DNA of 64,000 bases from Euptelea pleiosperma (GCA_035048495.1 CM068545.1:13103702-13167701), one strand, 5' to 3'. Counted from the stretch's first letter, positions 12,742-27,700 are shown. Numbers and translations are program-made. Notes: a model not told the origin generated them from the sequence alone.

Positions 12742-15700
12742 CTAGTGGGTGCCCCGTGCCATCGGCACTCCTCGACAAAGAATTTGCCAAAATCAGGTGA
12801 GTGGCGGAGATCCACCATCCATTTGGGGGAGGATTAGATCTCAGCCCCTCTTTGTTGATGCTTATAAGAGGAGGTATAAGTAGGGAGACAACCAATGTGT
12901 TTTGTTATATAGAATAGTAAATGGTCCATGCCCACGGCACTCTCTAACAAAAGCATTTGCAAAAATTGGGTGCCTTCAGCACTCAAACGGTATAACGGAC
13001 TGGGGCGTTACTGTTTTTTCCATTATAACAACTGTTATAACGGATTGTAACGCATAGAGGGAGAAATGGGAAAATAACAGAAATAACAAAAAATAATGGT
13101 GTTGAAATTTAAATTTTGAATAAATTGAGGTCAAATGAGGCGGATTGAGTGGCTGAAATCTAACCGTCCACTTTAGATCGATGGATTTGATCTCGACCAC
13201 TCTTTATCTAACCGTCCACGTTAGATGGATGGATAAGATAAGAGAATACAACTGAGTCGTCTTGATATATGCGTGGGTGGCCCGTGCCCGCGGCACTTTC
13301 CGACAAAGTGTTTGTCAAAATCGGGTGGGAGTTAATCTCAGCCATCGATATGAAGCATAGTGGATCTCAGCCACTCATTATTGAAGCCATATAAGATAAG
13401 AGGGGTATAAGAAAACCATTAAATTTTCGTAAAATTCTATTTTTTTTTTTAAATTTTCAAATTTAAAATTTAAAATTTTGAATTTCAGCACCACTTTTTT
13501 CCGTTAAAATCATTAAAATCCGTTAAAGTCTATTTTTCCATTTTTGCCCCTGGCTGTTTCAATCCGTTTTAACGGTAACACCCCTCTCGAGGCATAAAAA
13601 GTGGGGCTTTGAGCCTGACCCTTGGGCTATATGTAAATCCAACCTATATCATTCCTTATATGTAGGTAAATAGTAAGTGACCCATGCCCACGGCACTCAT
13701 CGACAAAGTGTTTGTCAAAATTGGGTGTGAGTGGCTGAGATCCACTGTCCATTTGGTGTGATAAGATCTCGGCCATCCTTTATGAAGCCAGATAAGAGGG
13801 GGAGACAACCGTCCTGTTTTGTTATATAGATATTTGTTAGGGGATCTATCGTCTTATATTTCGGCTCTGAGAGTTTGAATTTTATTAGGTTGGATTTTAA
13901 ACCAAGAGCCGAGATTAGGGGATAATTAGGGTTGTTTAAAATGGGTTTTGTAAGGAGTTAAGAGGTGCTTTTGGACTGAAATTGTTGATGGAATTTCTGC
14001 ATAACCTTTCTCTCTCCATAGAGACATAGAGCTTCTGATACTTTTAAGTTATTTCTTTCACATTTTTTTACTTGCTATCATTTGCTTCTTCTCAATATTC
14101 TGTTAGTAACCACTCAATTTCTAAATAATAACCTTTTTTATTAAGACCTTTGCTAAAACTCAAGCACTTCTAGAAGACAACTTAAATAATTAGATATTAA
14201 CAACTAACCCATAATTGCTGGAAAATGTGTGTTCCCCGAGAAATGTGTTTCCCAAATGGGTCTGATCTAGTTACCCAAAAGTTGGGAAACACGTGGAAAA
14301 TATGTAGGAAAACTTAGGGCGTGTTTGATTGCCAAGTGGGAAAATTGCATTTTCCTTGGGAAAGCACAAATGTCCATTGTTAGATAGCCATTTTAAATCT
14401 ATATAATTTTCCATACCCAGCCATTTAAATCTGGATAAATTTCCCTACTAAGCCCAGAATTCATTTCCCATCCAGATAAGTGAGAATTCATTTCTACCTG
14501 AAAATACGCCTTTATTTTCTCACATGATTGAAATATGTGTTCTCAGTTGCAATCAATCAGCCATTTAAGGCATTTCCCAGATGTATTTTCTCGAGAAAAT
14601 TTTCTATGCAATCAAACACGCCCTTAGGGGAAATGCTTGAGAAACACTAAGTGAAGCTTGCCGAAAACACTTGCAAAATGCATTTCCTAATAAAATTTGT
14701 CCTTGTGTATATCCCCTGATGTTTCTCATACGTTTCTTGTTTCCCTCATTTGGTAAAATTTTTAGGGGCTATTCACACTTCCATTCCATCACCCATTCCC
14801 CTCTCTAGAAACTGTGAACCAACCTTTTGGAGTCCACTATGAGCAGTATGAACAAGAGCAAAAACTTCTATCTATGACAGCATTGACAGGGCTAAAAGCT
14901 ATGTAACAATGATAGGGATACGTGTGTCAGTGTTTGACATAGATACGAGGTGTTTGACACAACGCCTTTGAGAAGCTGGAAACCCAGACACATCCATACA
15001 AATGTATTATAATGCAATATTTTACTAATATTCGAATTAGAAGTTCTTTCTTAATAAAAAAAAAAAAGTAAAGGCATATATGAAAAGTAAATGAAAACAT
15101 TTCCATCCACCATAAAGCTGTTCATTAATTTAATAAATATAAATAGATTTATAAGAGGGAAGAGTATAAAAAAACTATAGTTGTGTTTAACAACTTAATA
15201 CATTAGTGTATGGATGATGGAACACACTAGGCCCTCTTTTAGAAATCATTTTATCATTAAAATAAATGGTGAAACTATCTTACGTGTTAGGATGTGTGAC
15301 GTGATGTGTCGACAAGCATATTTGTGTGGATACATGTCGATGAAGTATATCATCATCATCATCATTATCCTCACTATCATTATGTCATCATATTTGAGAA
15401 GCTTGAAACCCGGACACATCCATACATATGTATTATAATGCAATATTTTACTAGTTATATTCAAATTAGAAGTTCTTTATTAATAAAAAATAAGGAAAGG
15501 CGTATACGAAAAGTAAATGAAAACATTTCCATACACCATAAAGCTATTCACTGATTTAATAAATTTAAGTAGATCTATAAGAGGGAAGACTATAAAAAAA
15601 ACTATAGTTGTGTTTAACAACTTAATACATTAGTGTATGGATGATGGAACACACTAGGCCCTCTTTTAGTCTTTTAGAAATCATTTTATCATTAAAATAA

Positions 15701-18700
15701 TTGGTGACACTATCTTACGTGTTAGGATGTGTGACGTGATGTGTCGACAAGCGTATTCGTGTGGATACGTCTCAATGAACTATATCGTCATCATCATTAT
15801 CATCATAAGACTTGTTCCAACTATATGGGGTTGGCTATACGAATCATGTTCCTCCATTCAATTTTGTCTAAAGCCATTCTTCTGTTAAGGTAATTTTCTT
15901 AAAACTCTTCTCAAAACCTCAATCAACGTCCGTTTTAGCCTTCCTCTCGCCCCTATAGACCCTTCGACTTGCACATTCCTCCTCATTGGCATTGTCATTG
16001 GTCTTCGTTGTGCATGACCAAACCATTTCAAGTGATTATTGTTGTAATCTTGGATCGTAACCAGAATAAGAGATTAGGGTTAGAGATGGAAGAGAGGAGA
16101 GGAGAAGAGAATTGGGGGAAGAGGAGAAATCGTGTAGAGCTTAGAATAGCCTACACGATTTCACCCGATATATATATTAAGTGAAGTTTTATAATATTAC
16201 AAGGGCCCCCTATAGAATATAAGATATTACAAGTAGGTCCCTGACAACACTCCCCCTCAAGCTGGTGCGAAGATATCTATCATGCCCAGCTTGGATAACA
16301 GGTGCTCTGAGATCCCTTTAGTAACACCTTTAGTTAACACATCTGCAACTTGATCAGCAGTATGGACATACGGTGTGCAAATAAGTCCCTGACCAAGTTT
16401 CTCTTTGATGAAGTGACGGTCTACCTCAATGTGCTTTGTCCTGTCGTGTTGAACTGGATTATGAGCAATGCTGATGGCTGCTTTATTGTCACAATACAGT
16501 TGCATAGACCCTTTGACAGGATATCCGAGCTCACTGAGCATAGTCTTCAACCATAGAAGCTCACATACACCATGAGTCATAGAACGGTACTCTGCTTCGG
16601 CACTGGAGCGGGCGACAACTAGTTGCTTCTTGCTGCGCCAAGACACCAGATTACCTCCCACATACGTGCAGTACCCTGATGTGGAACGTCTGTCAGTGAC
16701 TGAACCTGCCTAGTCAGCGTCTGTATAAGCTTCAACTCGCAGGTGTCCATTCTTACTAAACAGGAGACCCTTCCCTGGAGCCCCCTTAAGATAACGTAAC
16801 ACTCGGTATACTGCCTCAAGATGTGGAGAGCGAGGGGCATGCATGAACTGACTGATGACACTGACTGCGTATGCAATATCTGGTTGTGTCAGCGAAAGGT
16901 AGATGAGACGCCCAACAAGTCTCTGGAACTGGCCTGCATCAGCAATGGGATCCCCATCAACAGGATTCAGCCGATGTTGCTGCTCTATAGGCGTATCGGC
17001 TGGTTTAGCTCCCAAGTTTCCTGACTCTCGAAGGAGATCAAGTACATACTTTCTCTGTGAGATAAACACACCCTGCTTTGACCTAGTAACCTCAATGCCC
17101 AGAAAGTATCTCAAGGTTCCCAGATCCTTGATTTCGAACTCTGTGCCGAGGTATTTTTTCAATCTACAAACCTCATCTGGGTCATCTCCTGTGACCACGA
17201 TATCATCCACATATACAATAAGAGCAGTAAGACGACCTTGACTTCTCTTAATGAAGAGAGTGTGGTCTGCCTGACTCTCCCAGTAGCCAATCTTCTTGAT
17301 TGCGGAACTGAACCTCTCGAACCAAGCCCTTGGTGACTGTTTAAGCCCATACAAGGCTTTCTTCAGTCTGCATACAAGTTCCTTACTCCCAGTCAGACTG
17401 AACCCCGGAGGACCTGTCATGTAGACCTCTTCCTCTAGATCACCATGGAGGAAGGCATTCTTGACATCCAACTGGTGGAGGGGCCAAGAAAAGTTTGCCG
17501 CGAGAGATAACAGAACTCGAACTGTGTTCATCTTGGCCACTAGAGCAAATGTCTCCTGGTAGTCAATCCCATAAGTCTGTGTGTACCCTTTTGCAACGAG
17601 ACGGGCCTTGTACCTGTCGATGCTTCCATCTGCTTTGTATTTCACTGTATATACCCACTTGCACCCTACGGGTTTCTTTCCTCTAGGCAATGGAACCAAA
17701 TCCCAAGTACCATTCTTTTCTAGAGCTGTCATCTCCTCTAGCATGGCTGCTTTCCACTGAGGCTGGCTGAGGGCATCTGAGACACCGGATGGTAGAGCGA
17801 CACTGGATAGGGAAGTAGCAAATGCCCTGTAGGATGGTGAGAGCTGTTGATAGGAAACAGAGTGAGAGATAGGGTGCTTGGTAACACAGTTCCGAACACC
17901 CTTCCGATGAGCAATAGGTACATCAATGTCTATGGGAAGGATAGTAAGAGCAACAGACATATCATCATGAGGATCACTGAGGACACGATTACCTGGATCG
18001 AGTTGGATTTCCTGGCAATGAGCTTGGATGGTGGACTGTTTCTCTTTTTGACGTCGTCTGGCATATGTCTTCAGCTGCGGATCCTGTGGCACAGTGTCAG
18101 TAGGAGATAAGGACAAGGGTACAGGAGACTCATCAAGCAAATCAAGGGGTACTGGTTGAGGAATCTCCCCCTGTGGAGGTATCGGACTCTCGTCAATACT
18201 CCCAAGCTCCCCCTGAAGAGAAGTCCGATCAACTGAGAAGAAGGGAAGACTCTCAAAAAATGTAACATCTAGAGAAACAAACCGACGACGGGTAGAGGGA
18301 TAGAAACACCGATATCCCTTCTGAGTGGACGAATAGCCAAGGAACACACATCGGACGGCTTTCGGATCTAACTTGTCTTTCCCGTGATGGGCGTGAACAT
18401 AGCAAACACAACCAAAGACCTTAGGTGGAATGGTAAACACAGGACAGGAAGGAAACATGAGTGAAAGGGGAGACTTTGACCCCAAGACACGAGAGGGTAT
18501 CCGATTTATCAAGTAGGATGCCGTCAACACAGCGTCAGCCCAATAACCCTTGGGTACCCGAGTACCAAGAAGAAGTGCCCTAGCAACCTCCAGGACATGG
18601 CGATGCTTTCGCTCAGCGGTCCCATTTTGTTGAGGTGTATCGGCACATGAAGTCTGATGAAGAATTCCATGCTCTTCAAAGTAGGAGGCAAGGCCACTGT

Positions 18701-21700
18701 ACATGTATTCCCCCCCATTGTCAGTGCGTAGGACTTTTAGGGTGGTGCCCAATTGATTGCACACCATTTTATGGAAGGTCTGAAAGATAGTATGCACCTC
18801 ATTTTTTGATTTCATAAGGTAGATCCAAGTGTAACGGCTGTAGCCATCCACAAAAACCACAAAGTAGCGAAAACTAAAGATAGAAGTGGTGGGATTAGGT
18901 CCCCAAACATCAGAGTGCATAAGCTGTAAAGGAAACGTACTTTTTTTATTACCGGACGGAAAAGACACCCGACATTGTTTTGCAAGTACACAAGTTTCAC
19001 AGTTGAACTCAAAAAATGGAATAGACACAAACTGAGGTAACAGACTCTTCATGACTGAAAGCGGTAAATGACCTAGCCTATTATGCCATCGCATTAACAG
19101 GTCTTTATTAACGCTAGAACTACTGACATTGGCACTAGACTGATGTGCAACAGAATATGAAATCGGCTGGCTATCGAGCAGGTACAATCCACCATCCTCA
19201 TGACCACTGCCAATCATCCGCCTCGTCTCTAAGTCCTGAAAAACACAGTGAGTAGGAAAAAAGGTAACACTGCAGTTTAGGCTCTTAGTAAGATGGCTAA
19301 CAGAAAGCAGGTTAGTGGTGAATTTAGGAACATGAAGTACAGAGGATAAAGACAAAGTAGGTGTGGCAGAGATAGTGCCCTTCCCTGAGATAGAGGAGAA
19401 GGTGCCATCGGCCACACGAACCTTGTCCTTACCAGAGCAGATATTATAGGTGGAGAAAAGGGATGGCATACCAGTCATATGATCGGAGGCACCAGAATCA
19501 ATGATCCAGGAAGGACCAATGGGTGCCGTAGACACATGGTGGGCTGAATGGGATGTACCTGTCTGAGCAAAGGATGATGTAGGTGGGGAAGGGCCATCAA
19601 GCTGAGTAAGTAATTGTCGAAGCCTGTCAATGTCCATGCTAGAGAAGGTGTTGGACTGCCCAGAGGAAGGGGTCACATCAGAGGAATCTTGACTGGTGGC
19701 ATGAGCAGCTGAGGTTCCATGTTTGCTACCAGAGGGCTTTTTTGATGAGCCTTGCTTCCCCCCAGAGAACTGTGCGGGATGACCATGAAGACTCCAGCAG
19801 GTTTCCCGAGTGTGGCGACGCTTGCCACAGTGATCACATCTGAGTCGATCACGATCATCAAGATCCCCATCCTTCTTGGATGTGGGTTTGCTCAATTTCT
19901 GAGTGGCCAAGGCAGACTTCTCAGATAAAGGAACATCAGCATCTGTCTTAGAGCTCATGGCTCTCCTCCTGCTGTCCTCGCTCTGGATGTAGGAGTAGAC
20001 CTGTGCAATGGTCGACGGCGGTGGATCTCTGCCCAAGATGTTTGCTCGAACCTGTTCATAACTCTGGTTCAAGCCGCCAAGAAACTCGAATATGCGTCCG
20101 CGCACAATCATCTTCCGGAACTCTGTAGCATCCTTCGTACATGCAGGGGTGTAGGTCTGGTAGTGATCTACCTCTTCCCACTTGCTGCGTAACGCAGCGT
20201 AGTATGATCCCAAAGGAAGATCACCTTGCTTCAGATGTGCTATCTCCTGCTGAAGTTCATACATCCTAGCAAAATTCCCATCTTGGGAGTAGGTCTGAGA
20301 TGCAGTGTCCCATATATCCTTGACAGTCGGGAGAAAGAAGAAGCCTGTGCTGATCGATGGATGCATGGAGTGAAGCAGCCATGACATGACCATCGAGTTT
20401 TCCGCTTCCCACTTCTCAAACGCAGCATCGGAGGAATCAGGTGCAGTGACGCGTCCAGTGATATAGCCGGCTTTGCCTCGTCCGGTGATGTACATCTTAG
20501 CAGATTGAGACCATGCGAGGTAGTTGGTCCCATCGAGTTTCACCGTAGTGATCTGTAGGCCCGGGCTGTGATCACCATGACTTCCCAGACTGGGTGGGGC
20601 AACAATAATCTCTGACTTGGCAGAAGATGACTCCTCAGATGTACTCATGGTAGTAGAGAAGACTTTCCTGATAAGAAATCACCCGAACTGCTCCTGCGGA
20701 GGTGCAAATCACCTTCTTTTTATTTTTAAAGCCTCCTGCGAGCAACATGAGCAGGATTCAGGCCTTTTTGGAACAACTCCTTTATAGATTTTCTATTGGA
20801 GAAAAAACCACCCGCGAGAAACTTGTGAATGGTTCCGAGGACCTAAAAAAGGTTCCTGGATAGGTGCGGTAGCACTAGGGAGAGGTTCTGGATGCCTCTG
20901 AGACCTGCGGCTAGGTCCAGAGGGTCTTCTCTGACCTTTTGGAAGGGGCGGCTAGGCTTGGTGGCTCTTCTCCAGGCTTCTGGAGTGGGCGGCTATGCCT
21001 GATAGCTCTTCTCCAGGCTTCTGGAGTGGGCGGCTAGGCCTGGGAGAACCTCTCCAACCTTTTGGAGTGGGCGGCTAGGGTTTCGGACTCTTCTAAAGCC
21101 TGCGGCTATCCATGGGAGATGATCTCCTTCTTTGAAAAGCCCTTCGCATCGAATTTCGCAATCCCTAGGGTTCTTCAGACCTCTAGGATTGAGCCATGGT
21201 TACATAACCATGCTCTGATACCATGTTGTAATCTTGGATCGTAACCAGAATAAGAGATTAGGGTTAGAGATGGAAGAGAGGAGAGGAGAAGAGAATTGGG
21301 GGAAGAGGAGAAATCGTGTAGAGCTTAGAATAGCCTACACGATTTCACCCAATATATATATTAAGTGAAGTTTTACAATATTACAAGGGCCCCCTATAGA
21401 ATATAAGATATTACAAGTAGGTCCCTGACAACAATTATGAAGCAATTTTCCTGAACTTTACAACTTATCTTTTCCATTGGTCGTCTATCCTAATTGAATT
21501 TAAGGGTTTTTTCTTTGAGATTTTGTCTTCAAATGGGATAAGATCCTTTCGAAGACGGGATAGTTGTTCTTTTTTAATCTACTTTTATTTCCATTTCCAT
21601 GCTAGTGAGGTTTTTACTCATTAGCTTTTCTTGTATCTCTTCTGTATTATGGGGTTTTCACTGCCTCCTCTGTTGATACAATACTCTTATAAATAACTTT

Positions 21701-24700
21701 GAAGATCTTGAAATAGGGGTTGTGTCAAACTTAATTTTGATGGTGGCTCCATTGGGTCTCTCGGCCTAGTTGGTATCAGGATAATCTTTAGGAATTACTG
21801 TGGGGATGTTATCTAAATATTTTTGGGTCCGATTGGAGAGGCAGCTTCTAGTGAGGTAGATATTAGAGCATTACTTCAAGGCCTTAAAAGTTTCTTAGGA
21901 CCAATTTTTTTTTGAGTCCCTTTGAGGTGTGGGGTGATTCTTCCAATGCTATTAGATGGGCTGGAGTCATAGGGCATGGACCATGGCATTTGCCTCACAC
22001 CATCAATCATATTAAGGAATTAATCCAAGGGTGGACTATTATCTTTTCTCATATGCCAAGGTATGGAAACGTGATTGCTGATTCCGTGACTAAAAATGTG
22101 CATATAGATATATTGAATATTGGAAATTCTATCCCTAGGTTTGTAGATTTTCTTATATTTTAATGCAATACACCAATACATCATTGTTACGTATCAACAA
22201 AAAAAAAGTGATACTGAATAGCCTCGTTAATCATTTCAAACCATGCCTATGGAGATTGCTTCAGACCATAAATAGCTTTCTCCAAATTAACCTTGTTAGT
22301 CTCCCTTTAAGGTAGAAATCAGGAAGAGAACTATGTAAATCTTCTCTTCATGAAGATCCCGACAACTACTTCAAGTCCAGCTGATGCAGAGGCCATGAGA
22401 CTTTAACTATGATGTTCGGGAACATTTTAATTGGTAAGCTTTCCTAATGGTGCAAGTCTCTTAGTAGCTTACACAGTAAGACTGAACTAACCATTTGGTA
22501 CAACTTGAGCCTTGTTGTGACTATCTGCCTTGTACTTGTGCATGTACACCTATTCTCATCCAACCACTTGCTCCTTATGGTAAAATCACATGTTCCCAAG
22601 TTTTCTCCCCAAAGTCCTCATTTTCTTAATATTGCCATCCATTTTGGATTGGCCATGACTTTGACATATTAGAGGAACACAGAATTGTGATAGTGTCAAA
22701 TGAAATAAAGTGGGCATTAGAATGAGAGATCAAGGACCTGTTACTCTTATAGTGAGTAATGGGAATGAAAGATTTTTGAAGAAACCTCTCATCTAAATAT
22801 TATTATAACCAGATCTTAACAACCAGAGAATTCCAGAAACTTAAATCTCTCTCAACTAGGAATATGATATTTTACATGTTAATTGGAATTATCTTCTATT
22901 TAGGGGGCGTTTGGCAACACAAAAAAGTAACTCATTGACTTTTATAAGCCAAAAAGAAAAAAAGTTAGTTTGGCTGTGTTTCATATTTGAACTTTTGAAA
23001 AGTTAAAAACTATCTTAAGACTGAAGCTAAATTTTTTTAGCTTTTAACTTCTAAGAGAAATTACTTCTCAAAAATTAGAACTCCTCCCGACGCTTTTAAC
23101 TTATATGACTTTTTTGGAGGTCAAAAATCAATTAGTAACTTCTACTACAAGTAGAAGTGCTTTTACTTCTCGTTCCTAAACGCTCCCTTAATATGTTTAG
23201 AGAATCATCAGAACAATTTTACAGGAACTCGAATTTAATAAACTATGTCCAGGCAGAAGTGCAACGTGGATCAGTTATGCTGGGGCCTTTTGGAACACAT
23301 GGAATCAGTCCTATAATAGTCAACAAAAAAACCCTTCTAGCACCAGTGACATTTTAAGTTGACAAATTCTTAATATGATCCCTTTTATTTATTAAGATTC
23401 AAGTTTGTATCTTTGTTGCGATGGATGCAGTGTCATTTTGATGAATAATTCCATGCTCGGTACTTTATTATGAAACAAGAAATTGATTGGTGACTTGTGC
23501 ATCATCTTTTCACCTTATAAGAGATACTTTATGCAGGTTTTATTAGGCAGCCAAAATGGGGCCACCTAAGTGACTTACACAAGGCAATAAAACAGTGTGA
23601 AAGATATTTGGTCAGTTCAGATCCAATGTACATGCGACTTGGTGCTAACTTAGAGGTATACAAGAAAGTCCAACACATGGTAGCAATACCATCTTTGAGG
23701 AAAAACTGCTATTAGATTTCATTTTGACTGGTCATAGATGATGATACTGTGAGTATTGTTTTGCTCTATGCACATTCAATTTGACTGATCCAAAAGGATG
23801 CATTTCTGGATTTTTCTTTTGATGTTTTGAAGAAACTGTAATCATGTGTGGACATAATTGACTTTAATTTCAACAGTCACAAAATATACCATGCGTTTGT
23901 GTTCAACACCAAATTGATCTGACTGCAATACAATTTGGATAATTTGAGGGTAATGGATTGGACTTCAATAAAATGGCAGTTGGCTATTGTCCTTTGGCAC
24001 TAACTATCAATGATTATAGAGCCAAAAATGAAGGGAATATTGTTGGTGTTGGCGGAGGGTGTGTTCACCGCGCACGTGTTGTGTTGGCCCGACTACCCGT
24101 TGGTATACATAGTTGTTTCGCCTTTCCCCAATAGGTCAATATTTTGGGGTAAATGGTTGTTTAACATGGTATCAGAGCCTTAAGGCCAGGAAGATTGCGG
24201 GTTCAAGTCTCCAGCGGAGTATACTCCCGCTGAGAGGGCGTGTTGGCGGATGGTGTGTTCCCGCGCACATGTTGTGTTGGCCCGACTACCCGTTGGTATA
24301 CATAGTTGTTTTGCCTTTCCACAGTAGGTCGATCTTTTGGGGTAAATGGTCGTTTAACACTTAGATCGTAACTAGAACAAGAAGAATAAAGAGATTAGGG
24401 TAAAGGAGAAGAGAGAAGAGAAGATTGGGGGAAAAAGGAGAAATTGTGTAGAGCTTCAAGGCCTACACGATGTCACCTAATATTTATGTTATGTGATAAT
24501 CTGCATAATTACAAAGACCCCCTGTGCAGTATCTAACATATTATAGGTAAGCCCCTGAGAACCCATATCCCCATATGATGATTTGTCTTTGTGCAAATAT
24601 GGAACATGACATTGTGTAGGTGTAGCTGCTTAGTGCGTTTAGGCGGCGATTCATTTTTGGTGACAGCAAGCTTCTGGTTTTTTGTTTCTGGTTTTCTCTT

Positions 24701-27700
24701 TGTTTTCAAATCAAACAAATCTTTTCATCGTTTTCACATCAAACATCGATTGTCTTTTATTATGGACCTCTCTGTTTAAGGAGATTATATGGACTATGAT
24801 TCTCTAGAGATTACTTTTGTATGATCTTCATCATTATATGCTTATTCCTTCTACAGTGCTACTTATATCTATTCTTTTGACATTCTGAAACTTTTATTTC
24901 TTTGGCATGCTAGGCACACATCTATTATAAAAATTCCAAGGAATGTGCGGCCTTTCTTGCTAATGTTGATAGCAATGTAGATGCAAATGTCACATTTAAC
25001 GGAAAGTCATATATCCTTCCTGCTTGGTCTGTCAGCATTCTTCCAGACTGCAAGAACGTTGTTTTTAACACTGCAAAGGTATTATTCAATAATTTGTTTA
25101 ACTGTACATAAACTTGAAATTATTGCCTACTAAGCTCATTTTAACATTGGTTATTATTTGTAAGATATTTTTGGTGCTTGATGGGAAAAATCCCCTTCTC
25201 CTATCTGCAAATCACAACAACAATCCACACACCACAATACAAGTAGCAAAAAAATAAAGTAACAAGATAGAAACAAGACACCTAATTTTTGTTATCAGAT
25301 GCGTATTCTATACATAGATGCGTATTTATACTGTTTGGATTGCTATGTAAATACCCCTTGTGAGGGGTATACTTGTCTTTTCGTATTCCCTTTTCATATT
25401 AATAAGAATTACGGAGTCATTGTGACCTAAGCACAATAGACATCCTTTCTCCTCTCCCTTCTCTATCTCTTCTCTTCCACAAACCTAACCCTAATCCTAC
25501 TGCAACAACTCTTAAATTCAACTTGGTATCAAAGCCATCTGCCATCAAGGCTTGCCGGAGAATTTTTGGCCACAAAACAGAGGCAACCTGACGCTCGCTG
25601 ACGTCATCAGATCACATGCTGACGTCATCAGCTCCATGGATGCGAAAATCGAGGTTTGCTGAAACCTTCGCCATCTGATAGAGAATATTTTTTTTTTTCT
25701 GTTTTTTGGTTATTTTTGGGGAGTTTTCTAGACCCATTTGTTTTGGCCATTCTTCGAGTTTTTTTTCGAAATTTTCAGTTTGTAAACCAGCCTATTTTTC
25801 GGACACTTAATGAACCTTTTGGGGGGGTTTGTTGCTTCGATCTAGTCCCCCCCAATCCCAGCAACATGTGGACACCTCATTTGAGAGGTTTCATCAAGGA
25901 TCGAAGGCTGTGTGGTGTTTTCTCCACACCCTAGTTACCGCCGGCGACTTTAAGAGAGTTTTTGGGCTGTCGGCTTGCCCTTAATCCTCCTCCTTTTGTT
26001 CCCAGATCTAGTTGCAATGCTTTCTAGTGGTTCTAGGATGTTCATAACCATCCACATGTTATTTTTCTCTGCCATTAGCCCCTCTGGGATGCTTATTTGA
26101 GGTTCGTTTGGGTGTTTCTTGATCACCAACCCTACTTCGGGGTCTTATTTCCCTTCGGTTCACTCTTATTTGGGAATTAGAGACCTATGGTAGGTATCCT
26201 TGGGTTCTATTTATTTTTTGGGGCCTCATCAGACGTGTTTATGGCCTTCGGTGTGGTTGTTTGACCCTATTTTGGACATCTATTTGATCTCCAGCACCTC
26301 CTTGTGGTTTTCATGTGCTGTGTTAGTGGTCCTTTGGCCTTAGTCTTGCTGCCTCTGTGATTTTTTATCGGCACTCCATCGACTTGGCTCATCATGGCTG
26401 ATCCTCCACCTCTTGTGGTTACTCCGCCTTCTTTGGCTTCTCCTTCCACGTTTGAAGTGAGCACGGAAACTCCCTCCACTGGTAGTGGAGGCCCTATGGT
26501 GCATCACTTGGCGTATGAGAACCCTAGTTTACAGATCACCTCAGTGAAGTTAGATGGCAAGAATTACCTTCGCTGGGCTCAGGCTGCACAACTGTTCATT
26601 GGGGGCCGTGGGAAACTTGGTCTAACTACGGGGGATACAGTTGAGCCTCCCAGGACTGATCCTTTGTATCGTCAGTGGGAGATAGATGACCTTACTATTA
26701 TGTCATGGCTGCTCAACTCTATGGAGCCGGACATTAGCCAAAGTTTCTTATTCATGCGCACAGCTCGCAAGGTTTGGGAGATTACACGGAAGACTTTCTC
26801 CGAACAGCAGAATGCCGACAGGGCTTTTCAGTTGCGACAGAGTATCTCTCACTTTAGATAGGGGGAGAAATCCCTTTCTCAGTACTATACCGCTCTTCGC
26901 ACCATGTGGCAGGAGCTCGATCATTACTATTCCTATCAGCCTCTTCATCCAGGAGAGATAGCCCCCTACCAGCGGTATATGGAGAAGGGTCGTATTTTTG
27001 ATTTCCTTGCTGGACTCCATCAATCTTATGAGCTTGCTCGAGTTCAGATCTTGAGCAGCAGGATGGATCTTCCCTCTCTCAGCGAGGTGTATGCGTATCT
27101 TCAGAGCGAGGAGAGTCGTCGGAGTTCCCTCGAGGATGAGCATCCAGTTTCCGAGCGATCAGCGCTTGCCAGTTCTTCTGCTCCTCCTACCTTCCAGCAG
27201 CAACAGTCTCAGAGGGGTCGCTCTTCTCAGCCCTCTTCTACGGCTGTGTCTTATGTTCTTACTGGCACAACTTCAGGGAAGTCTTCTACGAGGGAACGGC
27301 CCAAGTATGATTATTGTGGTAAGTTGGGACATATGCGAGATCGGTGTTGGAAACTTCATGGTCGTCCTAACCAGCCACCCTCCTCTGGAGCTCATACTGC
27401 TCGGTTGGATGCTTTTGTACCTCTTCAGGAATCACAGCCTAGTCCTTTGGGTGCTCCCGCTGGTATTGCTGTTCTCCGACGCTTGCTGAGTCAGCTGGAT
27501 GGTCCTTTTGCCACCCCTTCGACCTCCTTTGCCCAGTCAGGTAACATTAGACCTGCCCATCATGTGTCCATATCCTCTTCTAGTTCCCCTTGGATCATTG
27601 ATTCAGGGGCTTCGGAACACATGACGGGTATGTCGTCCCTTTTTCCACGTACACTATTTGTTCTGGTCGAGATAAGGTTAAAACCGCAGATGATACCTTA

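Larger units (their letters stand above)
16040..21433 (-). mobile_element. Copia-1: nearly intact Ty1/Copia retrotransposon
   Basis: 5394 bp with 210-bp LTRs at both ends. TSD ATTAT lies at 16035-16039 and 21434-21438. PBS TGGTATCAGAGC sits next to the 5' LTR (inverse 21212-21223) and polypurine tract TTGAGGGGGAG next to the 3' LTR (inverse 16250-16260). I count two differences between the LTRs. One long gag-pol frame is broken by a single nonsense codon. It lies in BGAL intron 4 in antisense. Confidence 0.97.

Noticed and set aside
15214..15554. Overlapping frames with His/Ile runs
   Set aside because: Translations of the TCATCA repeats within the tandem duplication.
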